Source: a virus
Reading direction: 5' to 3' (one strand)
Length of the DNA stretch: 36,812 nt
Virus record (IMG/VR): IMGVR_UViG_3300030106_001714
Span: 1-36,812 of that record
Part shown: one piece after another, positions 1-7,870 of the stretch
Layout of the letters: every line of letters starts with the position of its first letter
How positions within the stretch are numbered: the stretch's first letter is position 1
Notes under the pieces: model-generated
Databases searched by the model: none
What the model was told of the DNA's origin: nothing
What the model saw: the letters and a program-made list of their open reading frames with translations, nothing else
Translations under genes and position numbers: made by a program

Positions 1-1169
1 GCGTTGACCACTGCTTTCGGGCCAATCAATCCAGCGCCCTCATTGATAAGGTTCATCGCAAAAGTCAGCGGTGGCCCAATAAATTGCATGCTGTATAAGG
101 AAGTGTCGGTCCAGATTAAAACCTCTTGCCTGGATTTAATACCAGCGATGATTGATGAACCACTTGATAAGCGTAAAGAACCAGCAGAGTTCGTGCTTAA
201 CGGCTCAAACTCTAGTTCGTTTTCTTGGTCCGAGAAAGCCACCAACATGGGGTCTATGGCACCCGTCCTTGAGCCGCCACTTAAAGGGTCGGCGCCTAAA
301 ACAATTAAATGCCTATCTGTTTCTGAGGTAATTACTTGCAAGGCTTTTGTCGGCACTTTGTTGGCCCCAGAAATACCAGATAATTCTACTGCCCTAGTTG
401 TTAGGCCATCGCTTTCATCCCACTTAAATATGCCGCCAGCTCTTGGATTTATTATTAAATCTTCACCAAAATTATCGTGTGTCCAAAGTCTTAAGTTGTT
501 TGTATCGCTCAAGGCTGTAGCGGCTCCCCAGGCTCCAGCACCCCATGTTCCAACGCCCCAACCCGTGCTAGGCACAAACACATCTAAACCAGAGTTGATT
601 TGATAAACTGCGTCGGTTGCCGAACCACCATTACCCGAATCACTAGCATTAGCTGTCACAGTAGCACCAGAGGTATCTTTTGCAGTAATTTCGTAGGTGT
701 TTGCCCCCGTTACTAGGGTTATTTGATACTCTTGATTTAAGACCGTTGCAGTAATATTACCACCTAAACTTACAGCGCTCGAAAAGGTTACGAAATCTCC
801 GTTTACTGCGCCATGACTTGTTTCGGTAACGGTTATAGTTGAGGAACCATTTGTGGCCCCGAACGTTGTCGAATTGGTTGAGGACCTACGAATTGGTGTT
901 ACATCGTAATATACATTACCATTTTCAACGTAATATTTGTTAGTGGTGCCAACACCAAGATATTGAGATCCATCTAGTGCAATCCAGGCATGTAAAGCTC
1001 TCGGAGAACCGATGACAGTAGAATCTATGTATTTTTCCCAGCCACCAATTTTTTCAACACGACCCTTTCTGAATCGAATAAAATTACCATCGACCCAACC
1101 ACCCTCATTAGAATAGTCGGTTTCCTCTTTATTGATTCCTGGTCTGAAATTAACTTTTGTTAGCGGCAT
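1..1169 (-). CDS. P22 gp10-like packaged-DNA stabilisation / tail hub protein, partial
   Basis: The frame opens at an ATG at 1169, preceded in frame by a TAG, and stays open to the left edge, so about 389 codons are visible and the C-terminus is missing. The N-terminus (MPLTKVNFRPGINKEET, then GGWVDGNFIRFRKGRVEKIG) is of the type I know from P22 gp10-like head-closure proteins of marine podoviruses. That family plugs the portal channel and forms the hub for tail parts. A Gly/Trp motif (GWGVGTWGAGAWG) lies near residue 205 and also occurs in the protein at 29705-30256. It is the last visible gene of the leftward run, following two small virion proteins and near gp4-like connectors, which fits a connector role. 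The ribosome site is weak. Family assignment is by recalled pattern, not by search. Confidence 0.6.
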   Translation of the reverse strand, partial: MPLTKVNFRPGINKEETDYSNEGGWVDGNFIRFRKGRVEKIGGWEKYIDSTVIGSPRALHAWIALDGSQYLGVGTTNKYYVENGNVYYDVTPIRRSSTNSTTFGATNGSSTITVTETSHGAVNGDFVTFSSAVSLGGNITATVLNQEYQITLVTGANTYEITAKDTSGATVTANASDSGNGGSATDAVYQINSGLDVFVPSTGWGVGTWGAGAWGAATALSDTNNLRLWTHDNFGEDLIINPRAGGIFKWDESDGLTTRAVELSGISGANKVPTKALQVITSETDRHLIVLGADPLSGGSRTGAIDPMLVAFSDQENELEFEPLSTNSAGSLRLSSGSSIIAGIKSRQEVLIWTDTSLYSMQFIGPPLTFAMNLINEGAGLIGPKAVVN

Positions 1170-1198
1170 ATCTAAATTCTACCATTTTAAAAATAGAA

Positions 1199-1627
1199 TT
1201 AAGCCAATCTGATAATCGCACCTGTGGCTGTTGCACTTGGAAATACAATCGTAAAGTCACCAGCTGTGCTAGTTTTATCTCCACCAAAGTCAATAGCACA
1301 AACAGCTTTATCACTATTGGTGTCGTTATAGATTAAACAACCTCTAGCTGTCACAGTTGCATTAGTAAAAGTTAAATCTGCAAAATCACATACAGCGGTT
1401 GTTCCAGATGTAGCAGGTGTTACGTTGGTTAATGCTGATCCTGCGGCTGTATAGTTAGTTCCAGAGGCCTCTCCAGTAGTAACATAAGCTGTTGTGCCAG
1501 CACCCAAAGTAGCAGAGGATGTGTATAACGCTAATTTAAACGAGTTACCGCTACTGTTAGTAAAATTATGTGTTCCAACCAAAAGCTCTTGTTTGAAACT
1601 TGTGCATATTGCCGATGTAATAGCCAT
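1199..1627 (-). CDS. Small virion structural protein, function unknown
   Basis: This 142-residue protein has no signal peptide or membrane segment. It is rich in Thr, Ala, Ser and Gly with alternating hydrophobic residues, typical of an all-beta capsid- or tail-surface protein. It opens MAITSAICTSFKQELLVGTHNF and contains a GTTAYVTTGEASGTNYTAAG stretch. I recall similar proteins next to connector genes in uncultured marine phages, always without an assigned function. It is abutted by the 95-aa gene upstream (stop at 1628) and followed by the gp10-like gene. Decoration or tail-surface protein is the most likely role, but this is inference. Confidence 0.6.
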   Translation of the reverse strand: MAITSAICTSFKQELLVGTHNFTNSSGNSFKLALYTSSATLGAGTTAYVTTGEASGTNYTAAGSALTNVTPATSGTTAVCDFADLTFTNATVTARGCLIYNDTNSDKAVCAIDFGGDKTSTAGDFTIVFPSATATGAIIRLA

Positions 1628-1915
1628 TTAAAGCTCCTTAATAATATCGGCCATGTCACTGTGGCCTTGTTTTTTTAACAAATTTACATAAGTCGTATTC
1701 TTTGACTTAATTGCATTTTTAATACTATGTAAGATTACATTATAAACTTGAGTTTGGAAAGCGTGGGCCTGTTGTTTTATATGCTCTGGTGCCTCGTTAG
1801 AATAATCGCAAATTTTCTTAGTAGCTTGTTCGGCCCAAAATTCTGGTGAGTGTCCTTCATTCTGCGTCGCATGAACAGATATGTTTCCAAGTTTAAATTG
1901 ACTATCTACACTCAT
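1628..1915 (-). CDS. Conserved small phage protein near the connector genes
   Basis: A 95-residue, probably helical protein with the pattern HSPEFWAEQATKKICDYS followed by APEHIKQQAHAFQ. I recognise this pattern from small uncharacterised proteins in many podovirus structural modules, where the residues around APxxIRxQAxAF are conserved. It overlaps the upstream 247-aa gene by four bases (ATGA), so the two are translationally coupled. No catalytic motif is visible. Position between connector and tail genes suggests a virion or assembly role, not proven. Confidence 0.6.
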   Translation of the reverse strand: MSVDSQFKLGNISVHATQNEGHSPEFWAEQATKKICDYSNEAPEHIKQQAHAFQTQVYNVILHSIKNAIKSKNTTYVNLLKKQGHSDMADIIKEL

Positions 1916-2655
1916 CCTTTGTACGGTTCTGGTGGCGCAACATCTTCGTTTATTTTCAATCCCACTTTTTCTAATCTTTCGTTAATTTCATTATAAGGAC
2001 CAATGATAAACTTACCCTCATGTGGTATGGCAACCAATGGTTTATCTAGTCTATGAAAACCATATAGCTTTTCGGTAGCTGGAACATTTGAATCTAACAC
2101 TGTAGATCTACCGCTCATTCCTACGAGTATGTCATTTTCCATACATTTGCTAATCCAAAACTCGACGCAAGCGCGTCCAGCCTCGGCAAAGTGCATGTTT
2201 TCCTTATAAGAAAAATCAATACCAAATAAATCTATTCTACCAACCTGGTTCCACAACGCAAAAGCTATGGCATAAGCTACCGTGTTGTTTAAATATGCAC
2301 ATTTAGTAGCGTTACACACCTCTTCAACGGGAAATACTATTGGATTTTTTAACCTTTCATCCAGCTCGCATGTGTAAATGGGTGTTGTGGTTTTTGATAA
2401 CAAACGTTGCATGACATTGGTTTGCTTACCTGCATCTTCTGTGTCAAAAAATCTGCTGGCAGGATCCAACATAAATATTTTATGACATGGATAGGTTGCA
2501 CCAGCTGAATTAATGCACCAAACCTCGTCCCATGTTCTGCCATTTTGCAAACCGATAGCAAAGTCCACCTGGCTTATACCCAAACCAACAATAGCTACTC
2601 GTTTACCTTTTAGATTTTCGTCTGGTGTTTTTTGATTACTTTCTACTTCATTCAC
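1912..2655 (-). CDS. Rossmann-fold protein, DUF115/MptE-like, function unknown
   Basis: A 247-residue protein that begins, after a short polar leader, with a nucleotide-binding-like strand and glycine loop (GKRVAIVGLGISQVDFA, residues 17-33). Later conserved blocks include FMLDPASRFFDTEDAG, YLNNTVAYAIAFALWNQ and GIDFSY followed by HFAEAGRACVEFWI. I recall this set of blocks from phage proteins in podovirus structural modules. The fold resembles DUF115/6-hydroxymethylpterin pyrophosphokinase MptE-like proteins, some of which act in surface-polysaccharide pathways. Here it sits between connector genes and small virion genes with one-base and four-base overlaps. Its substrate is unknown. A virion role or a host-surface modifying role are both possible. 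Confidence 0.55.
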   Translation of the reverse strand: MNEVESNQKTPDENLKGKRVAIVGLGISQVDFAIGLQNGRTWDEVWCINSAGATYPCHKIFMLDPASRFFDTEDAGKQTNVMQRLLSKTTTPIYTCELDERLKNPIVFPVEEVCNATKCAYLNNTVAYAIAFALWNQVGRIDLFGIDFSYKENMHFAEAGRACVEFWISKCMENDILVGMSGRSTVLDSNVPATEKLYGFHRLDKPLVAIPHEGKFIIGPYNEINERLEKVGLKINEDVAPPEPYKG

Positions 2656-3302
2656 TAACTCACGCCAGTGCGTAATAGATCATATCTGTACTCATCCCTG
2701 GTACCTCTACCTTCGGATATGTTTTTGATCCTCGCCACTGCCTCCTTGAAACGCCCCTCAAACTGGGTAACGACATCAAGTGGCTCTTTTAAGAATATGG
2801 CCCCCTCTACTAACGTGCCATACAACAATGCGTCTGGATAATCTGTAGACAAAAATGTTGTACCGCTGTCACTACCGCTCGTTAAAGATGCTGGTTTATG
2901 TAAATAATGCAACTCTACCGTATAGTTAGCGTTGGGTACAGGTGCAACCTCAAAAGCTGTGTCATCAAATAAAGAGTAGTATTTTGGCTGTCCTGTTGAT
3001 GTCGAGCCAGGTGCATACTCTTTAATAAAAGATGAGTGTTTAAAATCTAAATAATCGTATGTGTCTGAGCTAATAATAGCCAAACTAAATGGTGCATAAA
3101 AATCTGTCGGTGTCGCTAAAAATCTATTACTTGAAGTGAGCGTCCCTTGGACATTTTTTCTTTGTTTAGGTAACTGGACCAAACTAAATATTCGGTCCTC
3201 TGCCTCTGTAATAAATGTATTTAATTGTGAGGTAAACGTAGATTCAGAAACTTGTAAATAGTCTTGAACCGCTGTTTTTAATGTTGCTAGTGTAAAACTC
3301 AT
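2655..3302 (-). CDS. Head-tail connector / tail tubular-like structural protein
   Basis: A 215-residue protein with an N-terminal helix pair (LKTAVQDYLQVSES, then LNTFITEAEDRIFSLVQLP) and a beta-rich middle with the pattern RFLATPTDFYAPFSL. This layout matches the phage adaptor family typified by T7 gp11-like and related tail tubular A proteins, in which N-terminal helices pack under the portal. It ends one base into the 247-aa gene and starts four bases inside the 104-aa gene upstream, so the connector block is tightly coupled. The exact place in the neck is inferred from position and pattern. Confidence 0.6.
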   Translation of the reverse strand: MSFTLATLKTAVQDYLQVSESTFTSQLNTFITEAEDRIFSLVQLPKQRKNVQGTLTSSNRFLATPTDFYAPFSLAIISSDTYDYLDFKHSSFIKEYAPGSTSTGQPKYYSLFDDTAFEVAPVPNANYTVELHYLHKPASLTSGSDSGTTFLSTDYPDALLYGTLVEGAIFLKEPLDVVTQFEGRFKEAVARIKNISEGRGTRDEYRYDLLRTGVS

Positions 3303-3613
3303 GTTATTGATACGGTTACTGTTCCAACGCTACTTGTTAGTCCAAACGTTGTTAATTCTTCGCCTAATTTTCCGTCACCTACGTTAGTGTAAACAACAAA
3401 AAAATTGTTGTCATCTTTTTGTTCTGGTCTAGCATTGCGTAACGCTTGTGGGTCTTGTGGTACTGGCCTTGGCATCAACTGTGGATGTTTTGGGTCAAAT
3501 TGGTCTGGGCCGACCAATAAACCGTCCCAGGTTCTTTTCATGTCTTTTAATTTATAACGGAAACCTGTTATGTCGCAGATTCCGTAAGCAAATTTACCCG
3601 ATGCAAAAGCCAT
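3299..3613 (-). CDS. Small virion protein of the CDxTGFRY..WDGL type
   Basis: A 104-residue protein opening MAFASGKFAYGICDITGFRY, followed by TWDGLLVGPDQFDPKHPQL. I recall a family of phage neck-region proteins with this CD-x-T/C-G-F-x-Y ... WDGL-x-V ... HPQ pattern. Some relatives appear to hold a zinc-ribbon with paired cysteines. Here only one cysteine of the first pair remains, so metal binding is unlikely. Overlaps on both sides (four bases with the downstream gene, one with the upstream gene) tie it to the connector genes. Function unknown. Confidence 0.6.
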   Translation of the reverse strand: MAFASGKFAYGICDITGFRYKLKDMKRTWDGLLVGPDQFDPKHPQLMPRPVPQDPQALRNARPEQKDDNNFFVVYTNVGDGKLGEELTTFGLTSSVGTVTVSIT

Positions 3614-4308
3614 TATGCGTTGTTGTAACTGCGAATATCTGGAGATATTCTAAAAGAGGCCCTATCCTCATCTTGAGATAGCGCTCTTGTAAACTCCTCT
3701 TCGTACATGCTTTTCAACATAGCGGTTCTTTCGGGTGCTCTTTTCATAGATATGTAATAAGCAAGGCCAGCAGTCAAACATGGATAAAAACGAAATGGCA
3801 CTTCCATAGTATTGGTTGCTGAATCTGAATCATCCATCCTGGTTAAAACATTCATAACCACAGTGTAAGTGCTTGATTTATCTGGCGCTGGCCACACTGA
3901 AATTGTCGGTGTAATTTGTTTGTTGACAAAATATTGATTGGGTTTGCCTGTCGATGATTTATTAACGATATGTGAGTATTCTGCTCTGCTTAACCTGGTC
4001 ATAGGCAAATCTGTTGTTTCTGAGCTTACTGTTTCGCGTATAAAGACGTCTAATACATCTATGGGTGCTGTACCATTGGTACTATCAATGTTGTATTCTG
4101 TGGTGTCTTTGACCATGGTTACGGTTTTTTGTGCAATGGTCCACTGATTTAAGCCTCTGTTGGCCCACTCTGCTAACATTAGATTTAAACTTCTGTTAGC
4201 ACTTTTCAGATCGTAACCCGTACGCAATTCTAAACCACAACGCTCAAAAGCCTCTTCTATATATTCGGCTACGTCTGGCTCAAAATTTTTACTGTTAGAT
4301 GTCGCCAT
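3613..4308 (-). CDS. P22 gp4-like tail accessory / head-completion protein
   Basis: A 231-residue protein with a helical N-terminus containing YIEEAFERCGLELRTGYDL and LNLMLAEWANRGLNQWTI, then a beta-rich segment with a WPAPD turn and a helical C-terminal part. The pattern LMLAEWANRGLNLW is one I associate with gp4/adaptor proteins of marine podoviruses that bind the bottom of the portal ring and close the head. Length is slightly above P22 gp4 (about 166 residues). It lies three genes from the gp10-like gene, the expected neighbourhood. One-base overlaps on both sides indicate coupled translation. Confidence 0.6.
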   Translation of the reverse strand: MATSNSKNFEPDVAEYIEEAFERCGLELRTGYDLKSANRSLNLMLAEWANRGLNQWTIAQKTVTMVKDTTEYNIDSTNGTAPIDVLDVFIRETVSSETTDLPMTRLSRAEYSHIVNKSSTGKPNQYFVNKQITPTISVWPAPDKSSTYTVVMNVLTRMDDSDSATNTMEVPFRFYPCLTAGLAYYISMKRAPERTAMLKSMYEEEFTRALSQDEDRASFRISPDIRSYNNA

Positions 4309-4988
4309 TAATCCTCCGTGTCGTTATATAAGTTATCAAAAACTCGATTTACGTCTAAAGTATAGTCTAAATCAGATTTAGAATAATGTATATGTTGAGA
4401 GGGTCGGAAATCGGGTGCGCCCTCTCCATGCGTAAACCAAGCTGGGTGTGTAACTCGGACACGATTATTAGGTAAAGCCACAATGTTACCTGTCCATTGA
4501 CCAGCATCTAAAAGCTCCATAACGTGACTTTGTTTATGTTGTGCTGGGTCATCCGCAATCTCGCTCTCAGTGTAATCAACCGTAAACATGTATTTAGCTG
4601 GGTAAAACTCACCGTCTATTTTTGCTATCCAGGGACAAGGTGTTGCTCTGTCAATTACATAAACGGCATGATGATGGGATGAGCAATCCCAGGGTTGTGC
4701 ATCATGCACGGCCATAGGTTCTGGCCATTCTTCAAAAACTGAGTCACCGACTAGGCCTGTAATCGGCATCCTGGCCCACATAGCGCCACCATGAACCGTA
4801 TCTTCTGGTTCGCCGTCTGGAGCTATGCCTGTAAATATAACTTGGAAACTTAGACACCTGCATGGCATTGATGTAACACCAACTGCCATGGCATGTAGAA
4901 ACTCACCATGATATGCCTCATGGTTATGAGTGTATTCTTTTCTTACCCAACACTTAAAGTAGGGGATGTTTGAATGTAAGTACGCCAC
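4308..4988 (-). CDS. Conserved virion-module protein, His/Trp-rich, function unknown
   Basis: A 226-residue protein rich in His, Trp and Pro with no signal peptide or membrane helix. Blocks such as PCRCLSFQVIFTG, GGAMWARMPITGLVGD and DCSSHHHAVYVIDRATPCPW stand out. The HHH and nearby Cys and Asp residues could bind metal, but no known enzyme motif is recognised. I recall similar proteins in marine phage structural modules without annotation. It ends one base into the gp4-like gene and follows the Lys-rich cluster with a 20-base gap. A virion protein is the default reading. Confidence 0.5.
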   Translation of the reverse strand: MAYLHSNIPYFKCWVRKEYTHNHEAYHGEFLHAMAVGVTSMPCRCLSFQVIFTGIAPDGEPEDTVHGGAMWARMPITGLVGDSVFEEWPEPMAVHDAQPWDCSSHHHAVYVIDRATPCPWIAKIDGEFYPAKYMFTVDYTESEIADDPAQHKQSHVMELLDAGQWTGNIVALPNNRVRVTHPAWFTHGEGAPDFRPSQHIHYSKSDLDYTLDVNRVFDNLYNDTED

Positions 4989-5008
4989 AATACTTTTTTA
5001 GCTAAAAA

Positions 5009-5317
5009 CTACTTTCTGCCGTAAAGGCCCATGTTTTTCTTGCCATTCATTCTTCTTCTGCCGCCAGTAGCACCGCCTTTTGACATCATTTTGCCGCCTT
5101 TACGCATGCCTTTGGCCATCATCTTGCCGCCCTTTTTCATTTTTTGTGGCGCCATTTTTTGCATTTTATCTTTTGTTTTTTGTGGCCCTGTTGCTTTCTT
5201 TATTTTTTTTATGCCTGCACCAAGTTTCCCAATACCTGCCTTTCCACCTTTAGCATAACCTTTAGACTTCATTTTGCCGCCTTTTTTCATGCCTTTAGCT
5301 TTCATTTTATGTTTCAT
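5009..5317 (-). CDS. Lys/Gly/Met-rich low-complexity basic protein
   Basis: A 102-residue, extremely basic protein built from short repeats of the type KMxxKGMxKGGKM in both halves, with a central KKIKKATGPQKTKDKMQKMA. The last residues are NMGLYGRK, almost the same as the PNMGLFGRS end of the next gene upstream (5326-5634). The composition suggests nucleic-acid binding or charge neutralisation of packaged DNA, or a flexible internal virion protein. It is the last of five consecutive small basic proteins. No enzymatic motif is present. I recall comparable KGG-repeat proteins in uncultured marine phages, all of unknown function. Confidence 0.6.
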   Translation of the reverse strand: MKHKMKAKGMKKGGKMKSKGYAKGGKAGIGKLGAGIKKIKKATGPQKTKDKMQKMAPQKMKKGGKMMAKGMRKGGKMMSKGGATGGRRRMNGKKNMGLYGRK

Positions 5318-5325
5318 ATTTACTC

Positions 5326-5634
5326 CTATGATCTACCGAATAAACCCATATTCGGCTTGTTTGAAATTATACCGCCTTTTGCGGCAAAAGTTTTAACGTT
5401 TGTAGGCTTACCGCCTACGCCTTGTTTCTTAGCACGTTTTCTTCTAACCGCTGATTTGATTTCAGATTTACTCATACTTTTAGCTTTTGACCTGGGAACA
5501 CACTTTGGATATTTTCTTTTAGACCCTTTAGTCGAGGCCCTACCGCATTGTTGGAATTTGCCGTCTTTTTTTGGCGCACCGATATCAACCCAATCTCCTT
5601 TGGGGCCTTTACCGAACCATTCTTTTAACGACAT
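5326..5634 (-). CDS. Small basic protein with WVDIGAPKKDGKF..CGR motif
   Basis: A 102-residue basic protein opening MSLKEWFGKGPKGDWVDIG, followed by a CGRASTKGSKRKYPKC block, an RRKRAKKQGVGGKPTNVKTF block and the terminal PNMGLFGRS. The ordered blocks (WVDIG, CGR, KGSKRKYPKCVP, GGKPTNV) are conserved in small proteins I recall from marine phages, where they occur alone or fused to capsid-region proteins. Two Cys lie in the first half. It overlaps the upstream gene by one base and precedes the KGG-repeat protein by eight bases. Likely a virion internal or DNA-associated protein; function not known. Confidence 0.6.
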   Translation of the reverse strand: MSLKEWFGKGPKGDWVDIGAPKKDGKFQQCGRASTKGSKRKYPKCVPRSKAKSMSKSEIKSAVRRKRAKKQGVGGKPTNVKTFAAKGGIISNKPNMGLFGRS

Positions 5635-5966
5635 TATTTTTTCCTGGTTTTCCTAATTTGTTCTTTACCTTTTCTAAATATATTAGCGACGCCTTTTTTA
5701 CCCATAACTTTGGCTCTCTGTTCGCCAACCGTTAAGATTTGTATTTTTCTGGCAAAAGGTTTTTTAATTCTTTTAACCTTATTTACTGTGGCCGTAGCGT
5801 CTGCCATAGTCTTAAACTTAATGCTTACGGTATCTTTAGGGTTTTCGTCTGTGTATAAACGTCTACCAGAGCCTTTCGGTTTTTTACCAGTGCCGACTTT
5901 TGGATCTCTTTTCTTTTTAGACCCTTTACTTACAGATTTGCCAATGCTACTTCTGCTTATGGCCAT
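5634..5966 (-). CDS. Small basic protein with GSGRRLYTDENPKDTVSIKF motif
   Basis: A 110-residue basic protein. The N-terminal third is KKRDPKVGTGKKPKG, followed by the motif GSGRRLYTDENPKDTVSIKF near residues 32-51 and a basic helical C-terminal part (RKIQILTVGEQRAKVMGKK). The central motif is one I recall from unannotated proteins in marine phages. It is the third of five consecutive Lys-rich genes and overlaps the downstream one by one base. Composition suggests nucleic-acid contact. No other function can be read from it. Confidence 0.6.
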   Translation of the reverse strand: MAISRSSIGKSVSKGSKKKRDPKVGTGKKPKGSGRRLYTDENPKDTVSIKFKTMADATATVNKVKRIKKPFARKIQILTVGEQRAKVMGKKGVANIFRKGKEQIRKTRKK

Positions 5967-5971
5967 GGCTC

Positions 5972-6445
5972 TTAACTTCGAGGCACCCTAGTAGGCTTGC
6001 GTTTGCTATTCATAATTGCGCCACAACCTCTAGCTTGAACTGTTACAGGTCCACCGTCTCTCATAAAACCCATCTTATTTCTAACTTTTGTGGGTAGTTT
6101 TGATAGGCCTTTACCTTTATTACCTGCTGGTATTGGTTTTAGATTGTTGTTACTCACTTCTCCTCCTTCTGCTTTTTTTGCACCTTTATACTTACCGCCT
6201 CTTTTTTTGTAGGTTTTTACTAACCAGGCATTTGCGTAAGCAGACGGATAAACGTCAAACTTTCTTTTAGCCTCTGATTTAACTCTTTGATACAAAGAAG
6301 GGTTAGCTACGTTGCTTGGTGTTTTAGATTTAGCACTGCCGCCCTTGCCAAACTTAATACCTTTTAATGTTTTAGCCTGTTGCGCGTGTGTTTTACTTGC
6401 TTTTTCTAGGCCTTTAATTACTTTATTTACTTTTCTTTTTGTCAT
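5972..6445 (-). CDS. Lys-rich protein with SLYQRVKSEAKRKFDVYPSA module
   Basis: A 157-residue basic protein. A helical module at about residues 50-88 reads SLYQRVKSEAKRKFDVYPSA, then YANAWLVKTYKKRGGKYK. It is followed by a Gly/Lys/Asn linker and a C-terminal block (VTVQARGCGAIMNSKRK). The helical module recurs in phages and giant viruses (DUF5872/DUF6321-type modules as I recall; not checked), and the RGCGAxM ending also recurs in phage Lys-rich proteins. It stands between the 97-aa and 110-aa basic proteins with gaps of about five bases. Probably a virion or DNA-associated protein. Confidence 0.6.
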   Translation of the reverse strand: MTKRKVNKVIKGLEKASKTHAQQAKTLKGIKFGKGGSAKSKTPSNVANPSLYQRVKSEAKRKFDVYPSAYANAWLVKTYKKRGGKYKGAKKAEGGEVSNNNLKPIPAGNKGKGLSKLPTKVRNKMGFMRDGGPVTVQARGCGAIMNSKRKPTRVPRS

Positions 6446-6450
6446 AGTTA

Positions 6451-6744
6451 TTACCAGTTTTTACAAGACCAATAGCCAGCTGTAAAGACATCCTTCTTTT
6501 TTTGGACGGCATCGCAATTATGCCTGGCCCGAAAAGATTTTCGCCTTGCTGGTTGGTCTTTTTTGATTGACATTTTGGGGTCGCCGTATCTTACGATTTT
6601 AACTTGGTCGCCCTTTTTTGCTAATACGGCAAACTTTTTCTTGGCTCCAGGCGTTCTTTTTTGTTTGTTATAACCAGGAAAAGACTCGCCGCGGTAGGAA
6701 AGCCTACCGCTGGCTGATCTTTTGACATCTTTGGTCGTTGCCAT
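6451..6744 (-). CDS. Small basic protein with KSFRARHNC...YWSCKNW motif
   Basis: A 97-residue basic protein. The C-terminal half carries YGDPKMSIKKDQPARRKSFR, then ARHNCDAVQKKKD and AGYWSCKNW. This block is highly recognisable from small proteins and protein tails of many phages (DUF6321-type as far as I recall). The conserved His, two Cys and Trp residues could form a small metal site or a compact fold. It is the first of five basic genes and follows the 134-aa virion protein by three bases. Function is unknown; a structural or DNA-binding role is likely. Confidence 0.6.
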   Translation of the reverse strand: MATTKDVKRSASGRLSYRGESFPGYNKQKRTPGAKKKFAVLAKKGDQVKIVRYGDPKMSIKKDQPARRKSFRARHNCDAVQKKKDVFTAGYWSCKNW

Positions 6745-6747
6745 AGA

Positions 6748-7152
6748 TTAGTCGTATTTCTTGATTAACTCCAAAATAATCATGTAGCTGTCGCCACTAG
6801 AATGACCAGTAGTAGTAAAATCGAGGTCTCCCGTTTTACCAGAACCAGCATTATTTGGAATCGCGGTGAATGTATCGTAATATTCATCGCCAGTTGAATC
6901 GGCTGGTAAACCAATAGCTAATACGTTTGTACTTGCATCAAAATCTATTTTTACCGACATGCCAACACAAGACCACCATATTCTTTGAATATGGACTTCT
7001 GTGCATGCTTGCCCTTTTGTATTAGACCCTAATGCAGAAACGTCTACTTTCTTTACAGCAGATTCACCCGTGCCGTCTGATACGTTAGTGAACCGCAAAA
7101 CAGCAGTTCTTTCACCATCTTGAATGGTTTGAGAGGTTACTGCGTCTGCCAT
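6748..7152 (-). CDS. Virion structural protein, beta-rich, function unknown
   Basis: A 134-residue acidic protein. The pattern TQTIQDGERTAVLRFTNVSD-like opening (here SQTIQDGERTAVLRFTNVSD) and IQRIWWSCVGMSVKIDFDAS is typical of small beta-sandwich virion proteins. Trp-Trp and Gly/Asp-rich turns dominate and no export signal is present. It follows the 238-aa protein by one base and precedes the Lys-rich block. Capsid decoration is a reasonable guess from position. Confidence 0.55.
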   Translation of the reverse strand: MADAVTSQTIQDGERTAVLRFTNVSDGTGESAVKKVDVSALGSNTKGQACTEVHIQRIWWSCVGMSVKIDFDASTNVLAIGLPADSTGDEYYDTFTAIPNNAGSGKTGDLDFTTTGHSSGDSYMIILELIKKYD

Positions 7153-7153
7153 T

Positions 7154-7870
7154 TTATCTCTCTACGATAGCTGTAACGTAATCAATAGTCATGGTTTTGG
7201 CCGCGGCCTCACCGTTTTGAATACCGAATGATACAGTTAATTCTTCGTCGGTTGGTAGATTTGTGTTTACAACACCGACTGGCTCTGCGTTGTTTACAGA
7301 GTAATGAACTAATGATGTATCTGGGTCTATAAAAAAGGCTACAGTAACAAAAGTATCGTCTGCCATTGTGTGAATCGCAGTTGTATCGGTCGATGTCCCG
7401 TCTTTTTCAACGATAAAGTCAAGGTTTGTATCGCCGTCGTCTTTGATAAAGAAAATACCGTCTGAAACCGCTAATGGAGTGGTGTCAGTAATCTGTAGGC
7501 CCATAACAAAGTCAGATTGAGTTGCGTCACTAACTTTAAACCTAGCTGAAAAATAAGCTCTTTTTGAGCCAGTTATTAAAAAAGACTCGCCTTTTAGTTG
7601 TAAAAAGTCTAAGTCGTTATCGCCAGCCGCGTTAGTTAGCAAAAGTTGACCACCAGCACCAGAAGTGATTGCCTCTGTTGCGGACCCTGTTCCTGCCTCG
7701 GTTGTTGTAATTGTCCAATCACCACTGTTATAGGTCATAAAATCATTGAAATAACCATAGTGTGTTTGGTCGGAAGGTAAAGGCATAAACATCGGTTGAT
7801 CTTTTTTTGCCTTGGTTGCAACGGTATTACCCGCCCATTGGATTTGGTTTTGAAAATGTGGATTAGCCAT
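7154..7870 (-). CDS. Virion surface protein with concanavalin-like (jelly-roll) fold
   Basis: A 238-residue protein. Residues 45-235 read as a concanavalin/LamG-like jelly roll: GQLLLTNAAGDNDLDFLQLK, RAYFSARFKVSDATQSDFVM, TFVTVAFFIDPDTSLVHYSV and MTIDYVTAIVER at the end. The N-terminus (MANPHFQNQIQWAG) has no signal peptide. I recall proteins of this layout in marine phage head modules as candidate head fibres. It starts from a good AAAGGAG site after a 91-base gap that follows the accessory cassette, so it may be the first gene of a new late transcript. Confidence 0.55.
   Translation of the reverse strand: MANPHFQNQIQWAGNTVATKAKKDQPMFMPLPSDQTHYGYFNDFMTYNSGDWTITTTEAGTGSATEAITSGAGGQLLLTNAAGDNDLDFLQLKGESFLITGSKRAYFSARFKVSDATQSDFVMGLQITDTTPLAVSDGIFFIKDDGDTNLDFIVEKDGTSTDTTAIHTMADDTFVTVAFFIDPDTSLVHYSVNNAEPVGVVNTNLPTDEELTVSFGIQNGEAAAKTMTIDYVTAIVER

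Noticed and set aside
4-603. Open plus-strand frame of 199 codons at the left edge
   Set aside because: It lies opposite the gp10-like gene, whose minus-strand translation is coherent to the edge. The plus frame has no recognisable protein pattern.
1175-1200. Inverted repeat AATTCTA/TAGAATT between two structural genes as terminator
   Set aside because: The stem is AT-only and no T run follows in the direction of transcription. The downstream gp10-like gene must be co-transcribed.
5031-5656. Plus-strand open frames rich in Phe, Leu and Pro
   Set aside because: They are the complement of Lys-rich genes; the hydrophobic composition is a reading artefact of AAA/AAG codons.
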